Positions 45,138 to 52,347 of a stretch of DNA of 64,000 bases are shown in pieces; position 1 is the stretch's first letter, and each line of letters starts with the position of its first letter. The translations under genes and the position numbers were made by a program. A model generated the notes under the pieces. It saw only the letters and a list, made by a program, of their open reading frames with translations. It searched no databases and had not been told where the DNA came from. Origin of the DNA: Mobilicoccus caccae (GTDB lineage Bacteria; Actinomycetota; Actinomycetes; Actinomycetales; Dermatophilaceae); NCBI RefSeq assembly GCF_030161635.1, contig NZ_BSUO01000001.1, forward strand, positions 4,259,199-4,323,198, in the 5' to 3' direction.

Positions 45138-46404
45138 TCAGCGGGATCGGCGCTGCCGGTGGCGGCGGCTCCGGACGAGATTCTGCCGACGCCGGCGGGC
45201 CACGGCCACCATGCGCGCAGCCGTCGTGCCGAGCAGCAGCCCGAGCGCGATCGCGCACATGACGCTCACCGCCTGCAGCGTCGTGGAGCCCGCCAGTGAC
45301 GACTCCAGGCCCAGTTGGGCGACCGAGACGACGCCGAGCGATCCGGGGACGAGCAGCCAGAAGCTCGGCAGGAAGACGACCAGGCGGGGGAGTCGGGGCC
45401 GGTACAGCTCGACGAGCGCGGCGCCGAAGCTCGCCGCGGTGGCTCCGAGGAGTGCCCCGAACCAGGGCGTGGCGACGACGGTCTGTCCGTAGATCTGGAA
45501 CGACAGCGTCACCGCGAGCATCAGGGCGATCCAGGGCACGAGCGAGGGCGGCACCGACTCCATCAGGCTGATGCCGGCGGTGAGCACGAGGACCCCGACG
45601 AACGGACTCCACGGCCCGATGTCGTTGACCAGGTCGATGGTGAGGTCGGTGGCGGGGATCTTCAGCACCCACGCGGCCCCGGCCACCCCGAGCGCGAACA
45701 GCAGCAGTTGGCCGCCGCCGTAGACGAGTCGGGACGTGCCCGCGGTCATGGCGCCCGCGGCGAGCTCGGCGAGGCCGGTGACGATGAGCGCCCCGGGCAG
45801 CAGGACGGCGATGGGCGGCAGCAGGCTGCGCAGCGGTCCGGTGATGAGCCCCAGGTCGGCGGCGCCGAACGCGGCGAGGGCGATGACGAAGCTGGCGAGG
45901 AAGGGCGTCAGCGTCGACAGCGCCCGCCAGCGGGGGCGAAGCGGATGAACGCGGCCGTCACCTGGCCCGCGATCGCGGCGAACAGCACGCTCGGCCAGGT
46001 GGGCTGCAGGACGAGCGCGATGCCCGTGGCCACGCACAGCATGCCGATCTCCAGGCCGCCCCTGGGGTAGCGGTGGGGGTGTGGCGAAGGGTCTGCAGCC
46101 GGGCGAGGGTCTCGGTGGGCGTGATGATCCCGGCCTCGAGGTCGGTGCGCAGGGCGTAGGTGTCGGCGCTCTGATCGAGGCGCAGGGCGCCTTCGACGGC
46201 CTCGAACGTGGCCGGCGTGCCGCCGCCGAGGGACAGGACGACGCCCGTGGGCGACGCGTCGACCTGCACTCCCGGATGTCCGAGGCGGCGGGCGAGGCGG
46301 CGGATGTCGTTCTCGACCTCGTGCACCGGCTGGCCGCCCGCGACCGCGGCCGCCGTGAGGTAGGCGAGGAGACGGCGCGTGCCGGTCTCGTCGAGTTCGT
46401 TCAT
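45138..46404 (-). pseudogene. thrE: ThrE-type threonine/serine exporter, two frameshifts
   Basis: Corrected length 422 aa. The N-terminal domain (ETGTRRLLAYLTAAAVAGGQPVHEVE, ASPTGVVLSLGG) and the C-terminal ten-helix part (LASFVIALAAFGAADLG, GTSRLVYGGGQLL) are those of the ThrE family, which exports threonine and serine. The frame changes twice: at the C4 run 46059-46062 (one base more gives TPGGGLEIGML) and at the G5 run 45932-45936 (one more gives FAPRWRALSTL). Both changes are single-base losses in G/C runs. ATG 46404 follows AAGGACA, and a TAGCCT hexamer lies upstream. Confidence 0.8.
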
Positions 46405-46659
46405 GGTGTCCTTGCGTCGTGGAGGATGTCTGTGTCGCCGGGTGGCATCGTGGGATTCGCCTGTCTCCGTAGGCTATTCGGCGTCGCCGCCCGGCTCTTG
46501 ACCCACCGATCCCGCTGAATCTCAAGGGGTGGCGTCTGCCGTCTCGAATCATAAGACACAGGCGCGCCGCCATGACCTGCATCGTCTCTCGTGGTGAGAC
46601 ATGATCGTGATGGATCCGTAACGAATTCGATACCTGGGCGCATATAACCAATGCCAAGC

Positions 46660-46873
46660 CATTGCGATGCCCCTCCGCCGAGTCCTGCCCTCGGAGCATC
46701 GCAAGATGGATCGCGTGACCCACCCCTGGGGCTACGCAGTTGACCAGAAGGGATCGACGGTAAAGGGCAGGAACGGGGCTCACCACTCTTGTCGCACCCC
46801 GCGACTCGGGGCGAAGCGCACCAGCGCAGAGGACCGGATTCCTCCAGCCCGACAGGTGATGTCTCCGCAGGCG
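46660..46873 (+). promoter_or_regulatory. c-di-AMP (ydaO-yuaA) riboswitch, copy 1
   Basis: The leader of the first NlpC/P60 gene. A 9-bp stem TTGCGATGC (46662-46670) with GCATCGCAA (46696-46704) presents CGCCGAGTCC in its loop, then come GACCCACCCC, AGAAGGGATCGACGG and the closing GCCCGACAGGTGA with CGCAGGCG. These follow the order of the ydaO/yuaA class. A TATAAC -10 (46643-46648) lies just upstream. c-di-AMP binding normally turns expression off. Confidence 0.75.
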
Positions 46874-46894
46874 TCTCCGGAAAAACACACACGA

Positions 46895-47518
46895 ATGAAG
46901 CGTCTCCTCGTCGCGGCCACGGCCGCCGTCGTCGCCATGCCTGTCATCGCCTCCACCGCCCCCGCCGCCCACGCGGCGCCGGCGCAGGTCACCTCGACCG
47001 CCTCGGTCGCCTCCCTCGCCGGCGTCAACGCCGCACCGGCCGCCTCCTCGATCGCCGCCTACCGCGCCGCCGCGATCAACCAGGCCAACCGGTACTCGCG
47101 CCAGGCCACCAAGGTGAGCTGGCGCCAGAAGGGCCGCAACGCCACCCACCTGGGCAAACTCACCCAGCAGGCGCGCCTGCACCACACCAAGCGGGCCGTG
47201 TTCATCTCCCGCACCCAGCTCGGTACCCGCTACCGCTGGGGCGGGACGACGCCCGCCGGGTTCGACTGCTCCGGCTACACCAAGTACGTGTACGGCAAGG
47301 CCGGAAAGAACCTGCCTCGCACGGCGGCCCAGCAGTTCCGCGCCACCAAGCGCACGAGCAACCCGGCTCCCGGCGACCTCGTCTTCTTCGGCGGTGCCCG
47401 CGCGCACCACGTCGGCATCTACCTCGGCAACGGCCGCATGATCCACTCGCCGCGCTCCGGCAAGTCGGTCGAGGTCGCGAAGGTGTGGCGCGGCGCCTCC
47501 TACGGCAAGGTCCGCTGA
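46895..47518 (+). CDS. Secreted NlpC/P60 cell-wall hydrolase
   Basis: 207 aa. A Sec signal (KRLLVAATAAVVAMPVIAS, cleavage near AHA-AP) is followed by an Ala/Arg-rich linker and a C-terminal NlpC/P60 domain with catalytic Cys in GFDCSGYTKYV and His in AHHVGIYLG. It should cut peptide stems of peptidoglycan. The ATG at 46895 begins the signal. The riboswitch upstream couples it to c-di-AMP, as for other actinobacterial NlpC/P60 and Rpf genes. The last 90 residues are nearly the same as in the next gene. Confidence 0.9.
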   Translation: MKRLLVAATAAVVAMPVIASTAPAAHAAPAQVTSTASVASLAGVNAAPAASSIAAYRAAAINQANRYSRQATKVSWRQKGRNATHLGKLTQQARLHHTKRAVFISRTQLGTRYRWGGTTPAGFDCSGYTKYVYGKAGKNLPRTAAQQFRATKRTSNPAPGDLVFFGGARAHHVGIYLGNGRMIHSPRSGKSVEVAKVWRGASYGKVR

Positions 47519-47542
47519 GCCCCGTCCCGCACGGCACTCACG

Positions 47543-47575
47543 CCTCGACGCCCGGGTTCGTCCCGGGCGTCGAGG
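47543..47575 (+). terminator. Terminator after first NlpC/P60 gene
   Basis: Perfect 14-bp stem (47543-47556 with 47562-47575), loop TTCGT. Confidence 0.88.
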
Positions 47576-47782
47576 TGTCGGCGTTGGCGTTGACGAGTTG
47601 TGACACGCGCGGCGGCGACACGCGTCCTCGCGGCGGTGCCGCTACGGCTGTCAAGGACGACATCCAGCGGTATCTCGCCCTGCGAGACGAGCGGTGAGTG
47701 CCTGACCTGCATTTCTGTCGAATCGAGATCTTTTCGTGATCGTCTGGTAACATTCCTGGGACGAGGGCGGATGTCCCTCGTG

Positions 47783-47998
47783 GCAAGCGTTCGCGGCGTC
47801 CCCGCCGAGTCCCGCCCGGGGCGCCGCGAGGAACGAACCGGCGCGGCCCACCCCTGTGGTCGCGCCAGAAACAGAAGGGATCGACGGCCAGGGCGGGAAC
47901 GGGACCCACCACTTCCGTCGCCCCACGCGACTCGGGGCGTAGCGCGTCCGCGCAGAGGACCGGATCCTCCAGCCCGACAGGTGAGTGTTTCGTAGGCG
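47783..47998 (+). promoter_or_regulatory. c-di-AMP (ydaO-yuaA) riboswitch, copy 2
   Basis: The leader of the second NlpC/P60 gene, with the same architecture as copy 1: a TTCGCGGCG/CGCCGCGAG stem around CCGCCGAGTCCC, GGCCCACCCC, AGAAGGGATCGACGG, and GCCCGACAGGTGA followed by CGTAGGCG. A TAACAT hexamer (47750-47755) may be the -10. Between 47576 and 47740 I see nothing else. Confidence 0.8.
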
Positions 47999-48018
47999 TC
48001 TCCGGACGACTTCACAGC

Positions 48019-48501
48019 ATGAGGCGAATCCTCGTTGCGGCCACCGCCGCCGTCTTCACCGTGCCCGTCGCCGCCGCCGCGGCCGAGTCCGCCCAGGCGG
48101 CTCCCCGGGTGAGTGCCCAGGCCACCGCCGTCTCCGCGGCGGTTCCGGCGCAGGCCACGGCCGCCCAGCGGTCGACCGCGATCAGCTCGGCCCGCGCCCA
48201 GCTCGGCACCCCCTACCGCTGGGGCGGCACCAGCCCGTCCGGGTTCGACTGCTCCGGTCTGGTGCAGTACGCCTTCGGCAAGGCGGGCAAGGACCTGCCG
48301 CGCACGGCGGCGGCGCAGTACGCGGCCACGCAGCGCACGTCCAGCCCGCGCCCGGGCGACATCGTGTTCTTCGGTGGCGCAGGCGCTCACCACAACGGCA
48401 TCTACCTGGGCAACGGCAAGATGATCCACTCCCCGCGCTCGGGCAAGAGTGTCGAGATCACGAACGTCTGGAAGGGCGCGTCCTACGGCAAGGTCCGCTG
48501 A
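48019..48501 (+). CDS. Short secreted NlpC/P60 cell-wall hydrolase
   Basis: 160 aa. Signal peptide (RRILVAATAAVFTVPVAAAAA, cleavage near AQA-AP), short linker, then an NlpC/P60 domain with Cys in GFDCSGLVQYA and His in AHHNGIYLG. Paralogue of the preceding gene; both end W-K/R-GASYGKVR. It lacks the longer linker of its neighbour. Like it, it should trim peptidoglycan peptides during growth under c-di-AMP control. Confidence 0.9.
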   Translation: MRRILVAATAAVFTVPVAAAAAESAQAAPRVSAQATAVSAAVPAQATAAQRSTAISSARAQLGTPYRWGGTSPSGFDCSGLVQYAFGKAGKDLPRTAAAQYAATQRTSSPRPGDIVFFGGAGAHHNGIYLGNGKMIHSPRSGKSVEITNVWKGASYGKVR

Positions 48502-48514
48502 CCCGCTCCCCGGC

Positions 48515-48553
48515 TGCGCCGGCGCCCGGCATGATGGCCGAGGCGCCGGCGCA
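48515..48553 (+). terminator. Hairpin after second NlpC/P60 gene
   Basis: 12-bp stem TGCGCCGGCGCC (48515-48526) with GGCGCCGGCGCA (48542-48553), just before the tag gene. Confidence 0.5.
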
Positions 48554-48570
48554 GGCATGGAGGCAGTGAG

Positions 48571-49182
48571 ATGGACGACCCGACCACCGAGCCGATCGCC
48601 CACGTCGTCGTGGGTGAGGATGGGCTCCCGCGTCCCGCGTGGGCCGCGACCGACCCCCTGATGCGGGAGTACTACGACACCGTGTGGGGGATGCCCGTCC
48701 GCGACGAGCGCGGCCTGTTCGAACGGCTCAGCCTCGAGGCGTTCCAGTCCGGATTGTCGTGGGCGACGATCCTGCGCAAGCGGGAGGCGTTCCGGGCGGC
48801 GTTCGCGGACTTCGACCCCGACGTCGTCGCGGCGTTCGACCAGGCGGACGTCGAGCGGCTGATGGCCGACGCCGCGATCGTCCGCAACCGGCGCAAGATC
48901 GAGGCGACGATCCGCAACGCCCGGGCCACGATCGACCTGCGCGCCGAGGGCGGTCTCGTGGAGTTCATCTGGTCCCACCGGCCCGAGCGCACCCCCGAGC
49001 CGATGACGATCGCCGACATCCCCACGACCTCGCCGGAATCCGTCGCACTCGCGAAAGCACTGAAGAAGCGCGGTTTCGCCCACGTCGGCCCGACGACGAT
49101 GTTCGCGCTCATGGAGGCCGTCGGCATCGTCGACACCCACCTGCTCGGCTCCCACCGGCGGGGGTCCTCCGGGGTGTGGTGA
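48571..49182 (+). CDS. tag: DNA-3-methyladenine glycosylase I, zinc ligands lost
   Basis: 203 aa. The catalytic core is well kept (LFERLSLEAFQSGLSWATILRKREAF, and FAHVGPTTMFALMEAVGIVDTH). It should remove 3-methyladenine from alkylated DNA. In classical Tag a Cys near the N-terminus, a His in the YHDxEWG motif and His/Cys at the C-terminus bind zinc. Here the first is Pro (LPRPAWAA), the second Tyr (YYDTVWG), and the final Cys is absent, so the zinc snap is gone. ATG 48571 follows GGAGGCAG. Confidence 0.9.
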   Translation: MDDPTTEPIAHVVVGEDGLPRPAWAATDPLMREYYDTVWGMPVRDERGLFERLSLEAFQSGLSWATILRKREAFRAAFADFDPDVVAAFDQADVERLMADAAIVRNRRKIEATIRNARATIDLRAEGGLVEFIWSHRPERTPEPMTIADIPTTSPESVALAKALKKRGFAHVGPTTMFALMEAVGIVDTHLLGSHRRGSSGVW

Positions 49183-49323
49183 GTCGGGTCAGGCTCGGCC
49201 GCCTCCTGTGTCCGCCGTCGCGTGCAACGGGATCCTGCCGGCAGGCGTGATGAGGCGTTCGTCATCCTGGATGCGATCGAGGACGGCGCGTCGGAGGGAC
49301 CGGGAGCGCAGGGCCCGATGACC

Positions 49324-49424
49324 AACTTGATGAGATCAATTGTATCCAGCGACGCCTCATCAAGTTCCAGACGCGAGGGCTAACTTGATGAGATCATTTA
49401 CCTCACGTCCCACCTCATCAAGTT
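49324..49424. promoter_or_regulatory. Duplicated 11-bp inverted-repeat operator before fic
   Basis: AACTTGATGAG at 49324-49334 and 49382-49392; its exact inverse CTCATCAAGTT at 49356-49366 and 49414-49424. Both pairs have the same 21-nt spacer, so half-site centres are 32 bp apart (three helical turns). The second pair ends 10 nt before the fic start codon, next to the GGAGG site. An operator for the Fic protein or an unlinked repressor is the best reading. Confidence 0.75.
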
Positions 49425-49433
49425 GGAGGCCCC

Positions 49434-50476
49434 ATGCCCCGCGGTAGGCCGAGCCGGGCCGGCGTCTTCACGCGACTCGAGACTCAACTGCAGGAACTGA
49501 ACAACCGGCTGGGCGGTCTGCCGACGCCGAAGGAGTCGGAGTACATCTGGTCGGACATCTGGCACCTTGAGGCGCACCACTCCACCGCGCTGGAAGGCAA
49601 CACCTTGGTGCTGCGTGAGGTGGAGGCACTCCTCGACCAAGGGCGGGCCGTGGGCTCCAAACCGCTGGCCGAGTACGTGGAGGTCAAGGGGTACGGCCAG
49701 GCGGCCACGTGGGTGTACGCCCAGGCGCGCGGGGAGACTCTGACCAGCCTGCTTCCCTGATCGCCATGCGGGAGGTCCGCCATATTCACCACCTGGTGAT
49801 GTCACCGGTCTGGACCGTCGCGCCTCACCCGGATGCCACCGACGACGAGGCTCCCGGCAGCTTCCGCCGACACGACATCGCGCCGTTCTCCGGGGGCATG
49901 ACACCGCCGTCCTGGCCACAGATCGACGCGGACCTGACCACGTGGATCGACGACGTCAACTCCCTCGGGACACAGATATCGACCGGCCACCTCACCGGCC
50001 CGCTGCCGGAGGCGCTCGCCGAAGCCCATGTCAGGTTCGAACAGATCCACCCGTTCCTCGACGGCAACGGGCGCACGGGGCGACTTGCCCTCAACCTCGC
50101 TCTCGTCCGGCTCGGCTATCCACCGGTCATCATCCTCAAAGCTCAGCGCCCCGCCTATCTGGCGGCGATGCAGAGCGCGGACCGTGGCGAGTTCGGTCCG
50201 CTCGCAGAGATCCTGGCCCGCGCCATGATCGACAACCTCAACCGCTTCATCCTCCCGAATGTCGCCGGCCCGGCGAGACTGCTGCCGCTCCCCGCCCTGG
50301 TGGATGGGGACATCACGCTCGTGGCCCTTCGCCAGGCCGCCGCCCGTGGCCGGTTGGACGCCGTACGCGCGCCGGACGGGTCATGGCAGAGCACCCGCAA
50401 GGCTGTCGACGCGTACAAGAAGTCACGTCAACATCGCGGTCGACGCTTCTCTTCGGATACCGCAGAGAAGGGGTAG
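49434..50476 (+). pseudogene. Fic-family AMPylator with N-terminal inhibitory helix, frameshifted
   Basis: Corrected length 347 aa. The N-terminal STALEGN (Ser50-Asn56) matches the (S/T)xxxE(G/N) inhibitory helix of class II Fic proteins; the active motif HPFLDGNGRTGR (about residue 206) is complete, and the C-terminal 50 residues look like a small helix-turn-helix (ITLVALRQAAARGRLDAV). Fic enzymes transfer AMP to a target protein. The frame breaks in QARG; one extra G in the run at 49731-49734 gives QARGGDSDQPASLIAMRE. ATG 49434 follows TTGGAGG and the duplicated operator. Confidence 0.8.
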
Positions 50477-50614
50477 TCGGTCCTGCACTCCTCTGGGGCG
50501 GCGTCGACCGTTCGCCCCCGCGCGTCAGTCGCGCTGACCGTACTCGCCGCCCAGCAGGACGAACCGTTTGCCGTGCCGGAGGTGTTCGTGTGGCTGCCGC
50601 CCCCGCTCCTCACC

Positions 50615-51637
50615 TCATGCCGGTCGATGCCCTTCAGGTACTTCTTCGCCGGCGGGGACGGGTCCGGGTGGGGTGCCGTCGCCGAAGGGTCGGCCGCCGA
50701 GCGCTTCGCGGCTGTGCGGGGTGAGCAGACCGTCGAGGTCGGGGCCGCTCGGCACGACCTTGGTGGGGTTCACGTCGGTGTGCACGATGTAGTAGTGCTG
50801 CTTGATCTGCACGAAGTCGGTCGTGTCGCCGAACCCGGGCGTCTGGTACAGGTCGCGCAGGTACCCCCACAGCGCGGGCATCTCGGTGATCTTGTGCCGG
50901 TTGCACTTGAAGTGGCCGTGGTAGACGGGGTCGAACCGCACGAGCGTCGTGTACAGGCGGATGTCGGCCTCGGTGATCGTGTCCCCGACGAGGTAGCGCC
51001 GCGTCGTCAGGCGCTCCTCGAGCCGGTCCAGCGCCGTCCACAGGCGGTCGTAGGCCTTCTCGTAGTGCTCCTGGTCGGCCGCGAACCCGCAGCGGTACAC
51101 GCCGTTGTTGACCTCGGTGAACACCCAACCGTTGATCTCGTCGATCTCCGCGCGGTGCTCCTCCGGGTAGAGCACGGGCGCACCCTCGCGCTGGAACTCC
51201 GTCCACTGCGAGGAGAAGTCGAGCGTGATCCGCGGGAAGTCGTTGGTGACCACCGCTCCGCTCGGCACGTCGACGATCGCCGGGACGGTGATGCCCTTGG
51301 GGTAGTCCGGAACGCGCGCGAAGTAAGCCTCCTGCAGGCGCTCGATGCCCAGCACGGGATCCTTGCCGCCGGGGTCGAGGTCGAAGTTCCAGGAGCGCAC
51401 GTCGTGGGTCGGCGCGGCCAGGCCGAGGGAGATGACGTCCTCGAGACCGAGCAGCCGCCGCACGATGACCGTGCGGTGCGCCCACGGGCAGGCACGCGCC
51501 GCGACGAGGCGATAGCGACCGGCCTCCACCGGCCACTGCGCGCCGGGATCGGCCTCGATCCGGTCCGTGATGTAGTTCATGTCGCGCTCGTACGCCCCGC
51601 TCTTCGAGGCGTTCTTCGCGTCTCCGTACTCGCTCAT
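50615..51637 (-). CDS. Xi-class glutathione S-transferase-like reductase
   Basis: 340 aa. The active-site stretch AARACPWAHR (Cys50) and the C-terminal all-helical domain (DRLWTALDRLEERL, YLVGDTITEADIRLYTTLVRFD) identify the glutathionyl-hydroquinone reductase family (YqjG/EcoGST-Xi). Actinobacteria use mycothiol, so the thiol here is probably mycothiol and the substrate a quinone conjugate. ATG 51637 follows GGGAGGA. Confidence 0.9.
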   Translation of the reverse strand: MSEYGDAKNASKSGAYERDMNYITDRIEADPGAQWPVEAGRYRLVAARACPWAHRTVIVRRLLGLEDVISLGLAAPTHDVRSWNFDLDPGGKDPVLGIERLQEAYFARVPDYPKGITVPAIVDVPSGAVVTNDFPRITLDFSSQWTEFQREGAPVLYPEEHRAEIDEINGWVFTEVNNGVYRCGFAADQEHYEKAYDRLWTALDRLEERLTTRRYLVGDTITEADIRLYTTLVRFDPVYHGHFKCNRHKITEMPALWGYLRDLYQTPGFGDTTDFVQIKQHYYIVHTDVNPTKVVPSGPDLDGLLTPHSREALGGRPFGDGTPPGPVPAGEEVPEGHRPA

Positions 51638-51882
51638 CCGGTCCTCCCGAAAGTCGTCGACGGTTCAATCATCCCAGCACCGACGCTTCCCTGCCCCCTC
51701 GGCCCGGGCACCCCGCAGGCCTCGGCCCGGCGTCGAGCGCGACGATTCGCCGCCCCGGTGGCCTCCCTGCGAGACTGGACGTCCGGAGCGCCGGCGCACG
51801 TCGGTCGGCGCCGGACGCCCCCGAGCACCCCACCGGGCCGCGGTGACCCCGCCGGCCCGGATCGATGAATCGAGAGGACCCG

Positions 51883-52338
51883 ATGTCGCCGCGGAAGTTG
51901 TTCACCCTGTTCGCTTTCGCCGAGGTGGTGACGTGGACCCTGCTGCTGCTCGGCATGTTCCTCAAGTACGTCACCCAGACCACCGAACTCGGGGTGCGGG
52001 TCTTCGGCCTCGTGCACGGATTCGTGTTCCTCACCTACGTGGTCGTGACGATCGTCGTGGGCGTCAACCAGCGCTGGAACCGCCGGACGACCCTGCTGGG
52101 CGTGCTGGCCGCCGTGCCGCCCTACGCGACCATCCCCTTCGAACGGCACGTGAAGCGACACGGGTTCCTCGAGGGAGGCTGGCAGGCCCGTGACGGCGCC
52201 GCCCCGCGCACCGCGCCCGAGCGGATGGTGGCCTGGGCCGTGAGCAACCCCGCCGTCGCAGCAGGCACGGCCCTGGTCGGCGTCGCCCTCGTGACCGGCG
52301 TGCTCGTGTGGCTGGGACCCCCGATCCCGCAGAGCTGA
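51883..52338 (+). CDS. DUF3817 integral membrane protein
   Basis: 151 aa. The conserved opening KLFTLFAFAEVVTWTLLLLG, KYV and HGFVFLTYVV is that of DUF3817, and PFERHVKRHG follows helix 3. Four hydrophobic segments are visible. ATG 51883 follows GAGAGGA (an upstream ATG at 51865 has no site). It lies 10 nt before hrpB and may be cotranscribed. Function unknown. Confidence 0.88.
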   Translation: MSPRKLFTLFAFAEVVTWTLLLLGMFLKYVTQTTELGVRVFGLVHGFVFLTYVVVTIVVGVNQRWNRRTTLLGVLAAVPPYATIPFERHVKRHGFLEGGWQARDGAAPRTAPERMVAWAVSNPAVAAGTALVGVALVTGVLVWLGPPIPQS

Positions 52339-52347
52339 GCGACGCGG

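Noticed and set aside
49700..49760. Programmed frameshift in fic
   Set aside because: No slippery heptamer or stimulatory structure, and the same type of single-base loss occurs in six other unrelated genes.
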